Source: Kocuria marina
Lineage (GTDB): Bacteria > Actinomycetota > Actinomycetes > Actinomycetales > Micrococcaceae
Direction: 5' to 3'
NCBI RefSeq assembly: GCF_000786655.1
Contig: NZ_JROM01000011.1
Coordinates: forward strand, 1 to 64,000
DNA length: 64,000 nt
The first letter of the stretch is position 1. Every line of letters starts with the position of its first letter. The position numbers and the translations under genes were made by a program. The notes beneath the pieces were generated by a model, which had not been told where the DNA came from, searched no databases, and saw only the letters and a list, made by a program, of their open reading frames with translations. This document shows positions 18,523-27,442 of this stretch, one piece after another.

Positions 18523-19314
18523 GTGGCCCAGAACCTCACGGCCGAGCAGACGCCCCTCGTGGCGGACCTCTCCGAACCCGCCACCGATTCTCGACTCGCG
18601 GACGTGCGGGTGGGTGTCGTGACCTTCCCGGGCACGCTCGACGACCGCGACGCCGCTCGCGCCGTCGAGATCGCCGGCGGCACCGCGGTGCCGCTGTGGT
18701 ACGCAGACAAGGAACTCAACGGTGTGGACGCCGTGATCCTGCCCGGTGGCTTCTCCTACGGGGACTACCTGCGCGCCGGTGCGATCGCCCGCTTCGCCCC
18801 CCTCATGGACAGGATCGTGGACGCCGCCAATGCCCGGGAGGGCATGCCGGTGCTGGGGATCTGCAACGGTTTCCAGGTGCTCACCGAGGCCCACCTGCTG
18901 CCGGGGTCCATGATCAAGAACGAACAGCTCAAGTTCATCTGCCGGGACCAGGCGCTGCGCGTGGAGAACACGGACACCGCTTGGACCGGTCGCTTCGAGC
19001 AGGGCCAGACCATCGTGGTGCCGCTGAAGAACCAGGACGGACAGTACGTCGCGGATCAGCGCACCCTGGACGAGTTGGAGGCCGAACACCGGGTGGTCTT
19101 CCGCTACGCGGACGGCAACCCCAACGGTTCCCGCAACGACATCGCGGGGATCACCAACGCGCAGGGCAACGTGGTGGGACTCATGCCCCACCCCGAGCAC
19201 GCCGTGGAACCGGGTTTCGGTGCCGACCTCTCCGGCTCCGGTCGCGTCCAGATGCGCCAGGGCACGGACGGGCTGGACGTCTTCGTCTCCGCCCTGGAAC
19301 ACCTGTTGCGCTGA
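18523..19314 (+). CDS. purQ: Phosphoribosylformylglycinamidine synthase glutaminase subunit PurQ
   Basis: 263 residues, GTG start at 18523 directly after purS. The class I amidotransferase nucleophile Cys is in [11 protein letters not shown], and His/Glu of the triad are in MPHPEHAVE. PurQ supplies ammonia from glutamine to PurL. The first 28 residues precede the usual start ([12 protein letters not shown]) and are poorly conserved-looking; a later start is possible but no better candidate is seen. Confidence 0.95.
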   Translation: MAQNLTAEQTPLVADLSEPATDSRLADVRVGVVTFPGTLDDRDAARAVEIAGGTAVPLWYADKELNGVDAVILPGGFSYGDYLRAGAIARFAPLMDRIVDAANAREGMPVLGICNGFQVLTEAHLLPGSMIKNEQLKFICRDQALRVENTDTAWTGRFEQGQTIVVPLKNQDGQYVADQRTLDELEAEHRVVFRYADGNPNGSRNDIAGITNAQGNVVGLMPHPEHAVEPGFGADLSGSGRVQMRQGTDGLDVFVSALEHLLR

Positions 19315-19474
19315 CCCGTCCACGCCGCGCTCGCCCGCAGCGGGGACCGCGGCGTCCCGTCCGTTCGTCATCGGGCCCGTTCGGGGAACCGCACCCGGCC
19401 CACACCATGCCTCCGCGTGAGCGCCCGCCCGGCACCGCACGCCCCATCGTTCGCAAAGGGATCTAGTAGTCGTC

Positions 19475-21772
19475 ATGAGCGAAACCCACTTCAACCTGGA
19501 CACCGTGGAGCACGCCGCCTCCACCCCGGACACCGAGCTGCCCTGGGCGGAACTGGGGCTGAACGAGACCGAGTTCGAGCGCATCAAGGAGATCCTGGGC
19601 CGCCGCCCCACCGCGGCGGAACTGGCCATGTACTCCGTGATGTGGTCCGAGCACTGCTCGTACAAGTCCTCCAAGGTGCACCTGCGCCAGTTCGGTGAGA
19701 AGGTCACCGACGAGATGCGCAAGAACCTCATGGTGGGCATCGGTGAGAACGCCGGCGTCACGGACATCGGGGACGGCTGGGCCGTGACCTTCAAGATCGA
19801 GTCCCACAACCACCCGTCCTACGTGGAGCCCTACCAGGGTGCGGCCACGGGCGTGGGCGGGATCGTGCGGGACATCATCTCCATGGGTGCCCGCCCGGTG
19901 GCCGTAATGGACCCGCTGCGTTTCGGCGCGATCGACCACCCGGACACCCAGCGCGTGGTGCACGGCATCGTGGCCGGCGTGGGCGGCTACGGCAACTCCC
20001 TGGGGCTGCCGAACATCGGCGGAGAGGTGGAGTTCGACCCGTGCTACCAGGGCAACCCCCTGGTCAACGCGCTCGCCGTGGGCGTGATGCGCCACGAGGA
20101 CATCCGCTTGGCGAACGCGTCCGGGACGGGCAACAAGGTCGTGCTCTTCGGCGCGCGCACCGGCGGTGACGGGATCGGAGGCGCCTCCGTGCTCGCGTCC
20201 GAGTCCTTCGACGACTCCAAGCCCTCCAAACGCCCCGCGGTGCAGGTGGGTGACCCCTTCGCGGAGAAGGTGCTCATCGAGTGCTGCCTCGAGCTGTTCA
20301 AGGGCTCGCTCGTGGAGGGCACCCAGGACCTCGGTGCGGCGGGCATCTCGTGTGCCACGTCCGAGCTCGCGTCCAACGGTGACGGCGGCATGCGCGTGGA
20401 CCTCACCGAGGTCCTGCTGCGCGATCCGTCCCTGACCCCGGGCGAGATCCTGATGTCCGAGTCGCAGGAACGCATGATGGCCGTGGTCACCCCCGAGAAG
20501 GTCGCGGGCTTCGAGGCCGTGATGGCCAAGTGGGACGTGGAGTACTCGTGGATCGGCGAGGTCACGGACACCGGCCGCCTGGTCATCGACTACCAGGGTG
20601 AGGTCATCGTGGACGTGGACCCCCGCACCGTGGCCCACGACGGTCCCGTGTACGAACGCCCCTACGCGCGCCCCGAATCCCAGGACGCCCTGCAGGCAGC
20701 CCACTTCACGGGCTCCCCGGAGGACGCCGCCCGCCCGTCCGGCGCGGAGCTCGGCCCTGCGCTCGTGGAACTGATGGCCTCCCCGAACCTGTGCTCCAAG
20801 GACTGGGTCACCGACCAATACGACCGCTACGTTCAGGGCAACACCGCCATGGCCATGCCGGATGACGCCGGCGTGATCCGCGTGGACGAACGCACCAACC
20901 TGGGCGTGGCCCTTTCCACGGACTCGAACGGCCGCTACACCCGCCTGGACCCGTACCAGGGCGCCCAGTTGGCGCTCGCCCAGGCGTACCGCAACGTGGC
21001 CACCGCGGGCGCGCGCCCCGTGGCCGTGTCCGACTGCCTGAACTTCGGTTCCCCCGAGGACCCGGACATCATGTGGCAGTTCGCGGAGGCCGTGCGCGGC
21101 CTCTCGGACGGGTGCCAGACCGTGGGTGTGCCCGTGACCGGCGGTAACGTCTCCCTCTACAACCAGACCGGCGGCGTGGCCATCAACCCCACCCCGGTGA
21201 TTGCCATGATGGGCGTGTTCGACGACGTCACGCGCCGCACGCCCTCGGGCTGGAGTGAGGATGGCCAGGCGATCTACCTGCTCGGCGAGACCGCGGACGA
21301 GCTGGACGGCTCCGAGTGGGCGCGCGTGCGCGGCCACCTGGGTGGGTTGCCCCCGCGCGTGGACCTGGCCCGCGAGCGCGTCCTGGGTGACATGCTCATC
21401 AACATGTCCCGGGACGGGATGATCGACGCCGCGCACGACGTCGCGGAGGGCGGCCTCGGGGCCACGCTCGCCGAGATGGCGTTGCGCTTCGGCGTGGGCG
21501 CCCGGATCGGCCTCGGTGAGGTCGCCGAGCGGGACGGCGTGGACCTGTTCACGCTGTTGTTCTCCGAGACGCAGGGCCGCGCCGTCGTGGCCGTGCCGCG
21601 CTCGGAGGAGGTGCGCTTCCAGGACATGTGCACCGTGCGCCGCTACCCGTTCGCGCGGATCGGCGTGGTGGACACCGAGGCCGGGGCCCTGGACTTCCAG
21701 GGCGAGTTCACGGTGGCGCTGGACGAGCTGAAGACCGCCCACGCATCAACCCTGCCCCGTCACTTCGGCTGA
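19475..21772 (+). CDS. purL: Phosphoribosylformylglycinamidine synthase subunit PurL
   Basis: 765 residues, the small PurL form that works with PurS and PurQ. Recognised from [15 protein letters not shown] near the N-terminus, [24 protein letters not shown] (ATP/FGAR site) and the repeated half with [15 protein letters not shown] and [15 protein letters not shown]. It forms the ATP-dependent ligase that makes FGAM. A 160-bp spacer separates it from purQ. The large open frame on the opposite strand is an artefact of GC-rich codon use. Confidence 0.96.
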   Translation: MSETHFNLDTVEHAASTPDTELPWAELGLNETEFERIKEILGRRPTAAELAMYSVMWSEHCSYKSSKVHLRQFGEKVTDEMRKNLMVGIGENAGVTDIGDGWAVTFKIESHNHPSYVEPYQGAATGVGGIVRDIISMGARPVAVMDPLRFGAIDHPDTQRVVHGIVAGVGGYGNSLGLPNIGGEVEFDPCYQGNPLVNALAVGVMRHEDIRLANASGTGNKVVLFGARTGGDGIGGASVLASESFDDSKPSKRPAVQVGDPFAEKVLIECCLELFKGSLVEGTQDLGAAGISCATSELASNGDGGMRVDLTEVLLRDPSLTPGEILMSESQERMMAVVTPEKVAGFEAVMAKWDVEYSWIGEVTDTGRLVIDYQGEVIVDVDPRTVAHDGPVYERPYARPESQDALQAAHFTGSPEDAARPSGAELGPALVELMASPNLCSKDWVTDQYDRYVQGNTAMAMPDDAGVIRVDERTNLGVALSTDSNGRYTRLDPYQGAQLALAQAYRNVATAGARPVAVSDCLNFGSPEDPDIMWQFAEAVRGLSDGCQTVGVPVTGGNVSLYNQTGGVAINPTPVIAMMGVFDDVTRRTPSGWSEDGQAIYLLGETADELDGSEWARVRGHLGGLPPRVDLARERVLGDMLINMSRDGMIDAAHDVAEGGLGATLAEMALRFGVGARIGLGEVAERDGVDLFTLLFSETQGRAVVAVPRSEEVRFQDMCTVRRYPFARIGVVDTEAGALDFQGEFTVALDELKTAHASTLPRHFG

Positions 21773-21811
21773 CGGGCCGGGGCCAGAGCACGAGAACCCT
21801 CGGAGGGAGCC

Positions 21812-22327
21812 ATGTTGGACGATATGCCGCGGCCGGTTCCGCCGCAGCCGTTGCGCACGCAGCGGTTGGAGCTGCGCGCGTTCACACCGGACGAACTCGA
21901 GGCCGTGGCCGGGGGCTCACGACTGCCCGAGTTCGCGCCGGGTTTCCCCACCCCCGAGAACGAGGACTGGGCCCGGGAGGCGATCGAGGCCGGTGAGCAC
22001 TTCTTCACGGAGAGCGACTGCGCCCTGCTCGTCGTGATCCGGCTCAGCTCGGGGCAGGTCATTGGCGCCGCGGGGTTCGCGGGACCCGCCATGGACCACG
22101 AACTGGAGGTCAAGGGGTCCATCGTCCCGGAGCACCAGAACCAGGGGCTGGCCACCGAGGCCTTGCGCGCGCTCGTGGACCGCGCATTCGAGGACCCCGG
22201 GATCCGTGCGGTGCACGGCTCCGTCCCGGCCGACCACGAACCGGCACGCCGGGTGCTCGTGCGCTGCGGGTTCGTGAAACGACCCTCCGAGGGCTCGGAG
22301 GACACCTACTACCTGCGACGCCCCTGA
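21812..22327 (+). CDS. GNAT-family N-acetyltransferase
   Basis: 171 residues with GGAGGGAG just before the ATG. It starts like RimJ-type acetyltransferases (LRTQRLELRAFTPDELEAV) and has the acetyl-CoA region as SIVPEHQNQGLATEALRALVDRAF, where QNQGLA fits the pyrophosphate-binding loop, then VLVRCGFVKR near the end. The acceptor is unknown. It lies 39 bp after purL and 13 bp before cls. Confidence 0.85.
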   Translation: MLDDMPRPVPPQPLRTQRLELRAFTPDELEAVAGGSRLPEFAPGFPTPENEDWAREAIEAGEHFFTESDCALLVVIRLSSGQVIGAAGFAGPAMDHELEVKGSIVPEHQNQGLATEALRALVDRAFEDPGIRAVHGSVPADHEPARRVLVRCGFVKRPSEGSEDTYYLRRP

Positions 22328-22340
22328 CGAACGGTCACGG

Positions 22341-23831
22341 ATGTACCCCTGGATACCCTTCGACCTGCTCCCCGCGGACACCCTGCCGGAGTGGATCCTC
22401 ATCATCCTGGCGGTCCTGGACCTGCTCCTGAAGATCCTGGCCCTGGGCTGGATCCCCCATCAGCGCCGTCCGTCCGTGGCGCTCGCGTGGTTGCTCGCCA
22501 TCTTCCTGATGCCGTACGCGGGGCTCCTGTTGTTCGTGGTGATCGGTTCCACCCGGTTACCACGTAAACGCATGGCCAAGCAGGCCCGGATGAACCACGT
22601 GATCCAGGAGAACACCCCCGAGCGCCTCCCGCTGGGGCCCGAGCTCGCCGAGTACCCGGAATGGGTGCGCACCACCGCGGAGCTGAACCAGAACCTGGGT
22701 GCCCTGCCCATGGTGGGCGGTAACGACTTCGAGATCCTCACCGACAATCACGATTCCATGGCCCGGATGGCCCGGGACGTGGACCGCGCCACGGACTACG
22801 TGCACTTCGAGTTCTACATCGTGGCCGTGGACCAGGTCTCCCGAGAGCTGCTCGATGCCCTGATCCGCGCCCACGAACGAGGTGTGCGCGTGCGGATCCT
22901 GATCGACCACGTGGGGTCCCTGGGTTACCCGGGGTATGCGGAACTGGTCCGCCAGTTCAACCGTTCCGGGGTGCCGTGGCGGCGCATGCTTCCCATCCGC
23001 CCGTGGCGCGGTGAGTGGCAGCGCCCGGACCTGCGCAACCACCGCAAGATCCTGGTGGTGGACGGCCAGGTGGCCTACACGGGCTCACAGAACATCATCC
23101 ACCGCTCCTACAACAAGAAGAAGAACCTGCGGAAGGGCCTCGAGTGGAAGGACCTCATGGTCCGGGGCACGGGATCCGTAGTCACCGAGTTGAACGCGGT
23201 GTTCGTCTCGGACTGGTACTCGGAAACCGACGACCTCTTGCTGGACGAGACCCCCGCCGCACTCGAGCACACGGCCGGGCCCATGTACGCCCAGGTGGTG
23301 CCGTCCGGGCCCGGGTTCGAGACCGAGAACAACCTGCGCCTGTTCAACCACTTGATCTACAACGCCAATCACCGCGTGGTGATCTCCAGCCCGTACTTCG
23401 TCCCGGACGAGTCCTTGCTCCACGCCATCACCACGGAGGCCCAGGCGGGCGCACGGGTGCAGTTGTTCGTGGGTGAGACCTCGGACCAGTTCCTCGCGCA
23501 GCACGCCCAGAACTCGTACTACTCCGAACTCGCGCGCGCCGGGGTGGAGATCTACCGCTACAGTTCCCCCACCGTGCTGCACGCCAAGTTCGTGCTCGTG
23601 GACGACATCGTCTCCGTGATCGGTTCCTCCAACATGGACGAGCGTTCCTTCGCGCTGGACCTGGAGGTCTCCGTCCTGATCGTGGACGAGTCGTTCCGCA
23701 CCCGGATGGAGGACGTCGTAGAGCAGTTCCGCGCCAACTCCACCCTCTTGGACCTGGATGCCTGGGAGAAGCGCTCGCTGGGGCGCAAGTTCGTGGAGAA
23801 CGTCTGCCGCCTTACTTCCGGCCTGCTCTGA
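22341..23831 (+). CDS. cls: Cardiolipin synthase
   Basis: 496 residues of the phospholipase D superfamily. Two N-terminal membrane segments (ILAVLDLLLKILALGW and LAWLLAIFLMPYAGLLLFVV) precede the catalytic part. Both HKD motifs are visible: HRKILVVDGQVAYTGSQN and HAKFVLVDDIVSVIGSSNMDERS. It joins two phosphatidylglycerol molecules, or a CDP-lipid variant, into cardiolipin at the membrane. Two hairpins follow within 150 bp. Confidence 0.93.
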   Translation: MYPWIPFDLLPADTLPEWILIILAVLDLLLKILALGWIPHQRRPSVALAWLLAIFLMPYAGLLLFVVIGSTRLPRKRMAKQARMNHVIQENTPERLPLGPELAEYPEWVRTTAELNQNLGALPMVGGNDFEILTDNHDSMARMARDVDRATDYVHFEFYIVAVDQVSRELLDALIRAHERGVRVRILIDHVGSLGYPGYAELVRQFNRSGVPWRRMLPIRPWRGEWQRPDLRNHRKILVVDGQVAYTGSQNIIHRSYNKKKNLRKGLEWKDLMVRGTGSVVTELNAVFVSDWYSETDDLLLDETPAALEHTAGPMYAQVVPSGPGFETENNLRLFNHLIYNANHRVVISSPYFVPDESLLHAITTEAQAGARVQLFVGETSDQFLAQHAQNSYYSELARAGVEIYRYSSPTVLHAKFVLVDDIVSVIGSSNMDERSFALDLEVSVLIVDESFRTRMEDVVEQFRANSTLLDLDAWEKRSLGRKFVENVCRLTSGLL

Positions 23832-23839
23832 CGCGCCCC

Positions 23840-23876
23840 GGACGACGACGCCGCGGGGCCGGGCGCGGCGTCGTCC
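23840..23876. terminator. Inverted pair of GACGACGCCGC words downstream of cls
   Basis: GGACGACG(ACG)CCGC at 23840-23854 faces GCGGCGTCGTCC at 23865-23876 across a GC-rich loop, forming a strong stem 9 bp past the cls stop. It lacks a clear T-run. It is built from the recurrent word described in the findings. Confidence 0.5.
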
Positions 23877-23938
23877 GTCCCCTCGGTGCCGCCCACCCGG
23901 GGCGGGCACGAGTGTCCGTTCCTCGCCCGGGTGCGCGA

Positions 23939-23978
23939 ACGCCGTCGCCGCCCGCAGAGATCGGGGTGGCGACGGCGT
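23939..23978. terminator. Stem-loop between convergent cls and alcohol dehydrogenase
   Basis: An 11-bp perfect inverted repeat, ACGCCGTCGCC at 23939-23949 and its complement at 23968-23978, lies in the convergent gap. It probably ends transcription from both sides. No T-run is present. Confidence 0.45.
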
Positions 23979-24012
23979 CGTCGTGCACGGTGGGCACGGG
24001 GCCCGGTGCGGA

Positions 24013-25077
24013 TCAGCCCGCTACGAGCACCGCGCGGCCGTTGAACGTGCGGTTGCGCAGGCCGTCCAGCGCGGAGTTGACCTCCTGTGCGGTGAGCGGG
24101 AGCTCCGTGATGGGCGGCTTGGGCAGATCCGTGTCCTGGGCGAGCGCCACGAGCTCCTTGAGTTCGGGGAGACTGCCCACGAAATTGCCGCGGATGTTCA
24201 GCAGGTTGAACGCAGTGAGCGCGGTGGGGAACTGGTACTGGCCCCCGAACAGGCCCACGCTGACCAGGGTCCCGCCGTTGGCCATGGCGAAGAGCGCGGC
24301 GTTGGAGGTGTCCCCGTTGTTGACGAGGTCGATGGCCGCGGCAATCTTCTCCCCGCCGGCCCGGACGATGTCGCCCACGAGGTCCTCGCCGCCCACGGCC
24401 ACCGTGGCGGACGCGCCCACCGCCTGGGCGTTCTTCAGCGCGGCCTCGCTCATGTCCACGGCCACGATGTTCTCGTGACCCAGGGCCTTGAGCACCGCAA
24501 TGGTCATCAGCCCTACACCGCCCGCGCCGATCACGGCCACGGGCTTATCCGCGGGCAGCGGCATGATCTTCTTGACCGCTGAGTAGGAGGTCAGGCCGGA
24601 GCAGGCGAGCGTGGCGCCGAAGGACGGGTCGATGTCGCCCAGCGGCACCAGGTAGCGCTCGTCCGGCACGTGGACCTCATCCGCGTAGCCGCCGCGGCGC
24701 TGCACCGAGAGGTTGCGCTTCTTCCCGCTGCAGTAGTTCTCGCGGTCCTCCGAACAGGCCTGGCACTCGCCGCAACCGATCCACGGGAACACGATGTACT
24801 TGGTGTCCCCGGACGTCACCGTGGCGTCCGGTCCCGCGGCCACGACCTCCCCCACGATCTCGTGCCCGAGCACCACGGGGTACTGCGCGCCCGCCGCGGT
24901 CAGTTCGTAGCGCCCGGCGTTGCCGAGGTCGAAGTACCCGTCCTGGCAGTGCACGTCCGAGTGGCAGACCCCCGAGTTGGTCACGCGGATCATGACCGCG
25001 GAGCCTTCCAGTTCGGGCCGTTCCACCTCGAGTTCCTGGGCTGCTCCACCCGGCTCCGTGTGCGCGAAAACCTTCAT
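24013..25077 (-). CDS. Zinc-dependent alcohol dehydrogenase
   Basis: 354 residues of the medium-chain dehydrogenase family. Catalytic zinc ligands: Cys38 in GVCHSDVH and the GHEIVGEV motif. The structural zinc site is the four Cys of CGECQACSEDRENYC. The Rossmann loop is AVIGAGGVGLMTIAVLKALG. AAGGAG precedes the ATG. A perfect palindrome CTTAC-CAT-GTAAG lies 33 bp upstream of the start, a likely operator. The substrate is not evident. Confidence 0.92.
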   Translation of the reverse strand: MKVFAHTEPGGAAQELEVERPELEGSAVMIRVTNSGVCHSDVHCQDGYFDLGNAGRYELTAAGAQYPVVLGHEIVGEVVAAGPDATVTSGDTKYIVFPWIGCGECQACSEDRENYCSGKKRNLSVQRRGGYADEVHVPDERYLVPLGDIDPSFGATLACSGLTSYSAVKKIMPLPADKPVAVIGAGGVGLMTIAVLKALGHENIVAVDMSEAALKNAQAVGASATVAVGGEDLVGDIVRAGGEKIAAAIDLVNNGDTSNAALFAMANGGTLVSVGLFGGQYQFPTALTAFNLLNIRGNFVGSLPELKELVALAQDTDLPKPPITELPLTAQEVNSALDGLRNRTFNGRAVLVAG

Positions 25078-25109
25078 GTTTACTCCTTCGTAGCGTGTGT
25101 GGAAGTCGC

Positions 25110-25122
25110 CTTACCATGTAAG
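25110..25122. promoter_or_regulatory. Palindromic operator candidate upstream of alcohol dehydrogenase
   Basis: CTTAC-CAT-GTAAG is a perfect 5-3-5 inverted repeat between the divergent alcohol dehydrogenase (start 25077) and the SMR gene (start about 25278). No regulator gene is adjacent. Confidence 0.4.
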
Positions 25123-25277
25123 CTGTGTCACCACTCTAGGCCGCCGGGGTGAATTGTCCACGGGCTCGCTCCCGTCGGTTCGAGGGACGACGACGCTCGC
25201 GCGCACCCGCGCGGTCAACGGCAACCGCCGCCCGACCGTGCCGTCGCCGGTGTTCGCAACCGCCGAGACCGGGTGTC

Positions 25278-25523
25278 ATGAGGCAGGGCAACGTCATGGC
25301 CTGGTTCTTCCTGGCCGGGGCCATCCTCCTGGAGGTCACCGCGACGCTCAGCATCAAGGCGGCCCTGGGACAACCCGCCCTGTACGCCGTGGTGGTGCTG
25401 GGGTACGCCGGGGCCTTCATGTGTCTCACGCTGGTGCTGCGCCGCGGGATGCCCCTGGGGGTCACCTACGGGATCTGGGCCGCCGCCGGTGTCCTGCTCG
25501 TGGAGCTCGAAGCGAGTCACTGA
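25278..25523 (+). pseudogene. Small multidrug resistance (SMR/EmrE-type) protein, internally shortened
   Basis: The reading begins MRQGNVMAWFFLAGAILLEV; the native start may be the second Met at 25296. It contains the SMR catalytic Glu in AGAILLEVTATLSIKAALG and helices 1-3 (LYAVVVLGYAGAFMCLTLVL, LGVTYGIWAAAGV). It then jumps directly to LLVELEASH, which reads like the end of helix 4. About 30 residues (end of helix 3, loop and most of helix 4) are absent, giving 75-81 residues against about 105-110 normally. The reading frame stays open, so a short protein may still be made, but a working exporter is unlikely. Confidence 0.65.
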
Positions 25524-25646
25524 CCCGCAGCCTGGCCGCCCGCACCGGCCGCTCTCCGTTCCGGCGAAGGCCTCCCGCGAGCGCCACGTCGTGACCCCTC
25601 CTTACGCCTGCCGCGCCGTCGACGACGCCGCTGACGCGCCCCGGTC

Positions 25647-26039
25647 TCAGGCGCGGGGTTCTGGAGCCGACTCTTGCGCGGCCCGCCGAGCGGCGCGGTT
25701 GGCCGGCCCCACGGCGGACACCAGCACCGCGACCTGCAGCAGCACGCCCACCAGCCCGGCGACGATGCCCCATTCGGGCCGCCCCAGAACGAGCAATACG
25801 ATCGTCGCCACCACGGCACACACGGCCAGGGGAACGGACCACCGCACCCTCGGAAGGGCCGCGGCGTGACCCGCGGACCACGCGGCGTCGGACGCGCGCG
25901 TGTACCGGGTCCGGATGCCCACCGCCCCGTTGCGATCGAGCGAGCCGGCGGCCGCCGCCCTGACGGTCACCACGGTCACGACGCACACCAGGACCGTGCT
26001 GAACGACAGCATGATCACTCCGAGCAGGTCCTCGTCCAC
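25647..26039 (-). CDS. SdpI-like membrane protein
   Basis: 130 residues, GTG start at 26039. Three hydrophobic segments are visible (MLSFSTVLVCVVTVVTV, VPLAVCAVVATIVLLVLG, GLVGVLLQVAVLVSAVG). Between the first two lies NGAVGIRTRYTRASDAAWSAGHAAA, which matches the pattern of the SdpI/YhfL family (GIRT, AW..H). SdpI of B. subtilis is an immunity protein and signal transducer; here no toxin gene is seen, so the role is unknown. Confidence 0.65.
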   Translation of the reverse strand: MDEDLLGVIMLSFSTVLVCVVTVVTVRAAAAGSLDRNGAVGIRTRYTRASDAAWSAGHAAALPRVRWSVPLAVCAVVATIVLLVLGRPEWGIVAGLVGVLLQVAVLVSAVGPANRAARRAAQESAPEPRA

Positions 26040-26116
26040 GGTTCCCTCCGAGTCACGGACATTTCCTCCACCCTATGACGGGCAGGTGCACCCCCGGGCC
26101 CACTAGTGTTCTGGCC

Positions 26117-26689
26117 ATGAGCTCACTCACGCCCGAAGAAGACGCCAGGCCCGAGCCGCCCCAGCATGCTGATGAGGTCACGACCCTCATGGGCTTCCTG
26201 GATTTCTTGCGCGCCACGGTCGCGTGGAAGACGGACGGCTTGACGAGTGCTGAGCTGCAGCGTCGACCTCTGCCCTCGACCATGACCCTGGGCGGGTTGC
26301 TGAAGCACTTGGCGTTCGTCGAGGACTACTGGTTCTGCTACGTCCTCCTGGGCCAGGAGCCGTGCGCCCCGTGGAATGACATCGACTGGGCCGACGACCC
26401 CGACTGGGATTGGAACTCGGCCGCTGCGAACAGCCCCGAGGAACTGCGGTCCATGTGGGCCTCCGCCGTGGAGACGTCCCGTGAGCAGTGGGACAGGTTC
26501 GCCGCCCGCACGGATCATCCGCTGGACGGGATGGTCGCTCGTTCCACGGCCGAGGACCCGGATGCCCGCTGGACCCGAGGGGACATGAACGCCCGCTGGG
26601 TCCTGACGCACATGATCGAGGAATATGCGCGGCACTGCGGCCACGCCGACCTGTTGCGCGAGAGCATCGACGGTTCCGTGGGGGAATGA
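26117..26689 (+). CDS. DinB-like (DUF664) protein
   Basis: 190 residues from ATG 26117. It has the four-helix DinB pattern with probable metal-binding His in LLKHLAFVEDYWFCYVL and HMIEEYARHCGHADLLRE. Many actinobacterial members use mycothiol or act as thiol-dependent transferases or hydrolases, but the substrate of this one cannot be told. It converges with the methyltransferase. Confidence 0.82.
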   Translation: MSSLTPEEDARPEPPQHADEVTTLMGFLDFLRATVAWKTDGLTSAELQRRPLPSTMTLGGLLKHLAFVEDYWFCYVLLGQEPCAPWNDIDWADDPDWDWNSAAANSPEELRSMWASAVETSREQWDRFAARTDHPLDGMVARSTAEDPDARWTRGDMNARWVLTHMIEEYARHCGHADLLRESIDGSVGE

Positions 26690-26701
26690 CCGCCCATCAG
26701 G

Positions 26702-27361
26702 TCACCGTGTCGCCAAGAGGTGGCACTCGGGGAAGCGATGTTCTGCGTCCGGGCGACTGACGGTGCGCCAGGCCTCCGTGAACCCGGCGTGCTTCATGTG
26801 ATCCGCCATCACGTCCGGGTGCCAACGCCACGCCGGGGCCACGGCGTGATCGAACGAGACCACGGCTCGCCCTCCGTCGAGTGCTTGGAACGCCACCATG
26901 ACCACCCCTCCGGGTGCCATCATGTCCGCCCAGGAGTCCAGGATGCTGGGAACCTGCGCGGGTGGGACGTGGATGAGACTGAACCGTGCAAGAACGCCGG
27001 CCACGCGGCGGTCGGGCCCCACCGCACCACCCCACGACGTGGGATTCGCATCGCCGGCTTCGAAGGTGACCTCCGGGTGAGATCCGCGCGCGATGCCCAG
27101 CATGGATTCGGACGGGTCCACCCCCACCACGTGCAGACCCCGCTCGGACAGCGCGGCCGTGACTTGCCCCGTGCCGCACCCCACATCCACCACGGGGCCG
27201 GGCGCCCCTGCCGCGATGACGTGATCCGCGAAGGCCTCCACCGCGCGCCGTTCGAGCGCCGTCTGGAAGGGAGCGGGAAAAGCCTTGTCGTAGTCGTTCG
27301 CCAAGTGGTCGTAGCCGGGTTGCACGCGTTCCACTCTCACACGGGGGTCCCGCCCTGGCAA
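26702..27361 (-). CDS. Class I SAM-dependent methyltransferase
   Basis: 219 residues. Motif I is VVDVGCGTGQVTAALSERG, followed by acidic VVGVDPSESMLGIAR and the post-II region ARFSLIHVPPAQV. The N-terminal part (GYDHLANDYDKAF) and MAPGGVVMVAFQAL fit UbiE/small-molecule methyltransferases (domain type 11/25). The acceptor is unknown. A start a few codons downstream is possible. It sits downstream of the ntaA-like gene but separated by a strong hairpin. Confidence 0.85.
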   Translation of the reverse strand: MPGRDPRVRVERVQPGYDHLANDYDKAFPAPFQTALERRAVEAFADHVIAAGAPGPVVDVGCGTGQVTAALSERGLHVVGVDPSESMLGIARGSHPEVTFEAGDANPTSWGGAVGPDRRVAGVLARFSLIHVPPAQVPSILDSWADMMAPGGVVMVAFQALDGGRAVVSFDHAVAPAWRWHPDVMADHMKHAGFTEAWRTVSRPDAEHRFPECHLLATR

Positions 27362-27373
27362 CGGGCGGGGAAG

Positions 27374-27433
27374 CCGACGACGACGCCGCCCTGCCGGACC
27401 TGCGGGACCGAGCGCGAGCGGCGTCGTCGTCGG
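27374..27433. terminator. Perfect 16-bp inverted repeat downstream of the ntaA-like gene
   Basis: CCGACGACGACGCCGC at 27374-27389 and its exact complement at 27418-27433 frame a 28-nt loop, starting 9 bp past the monooxygenase stop on the minus strand. It is a head-to-head pair of the recurrent GACGACGCCGC word and probably works as a terminator. Confidence 0.6.
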
Positions 27434-27442
27434 AGGGAGGTG

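Noticed and set aside
19463-21742. 759-codon open frame opposite purL
   Set aside because: Arg/His/Val-rich antisense shadow of a GC-rich gene; purL itself has all expected motifs.
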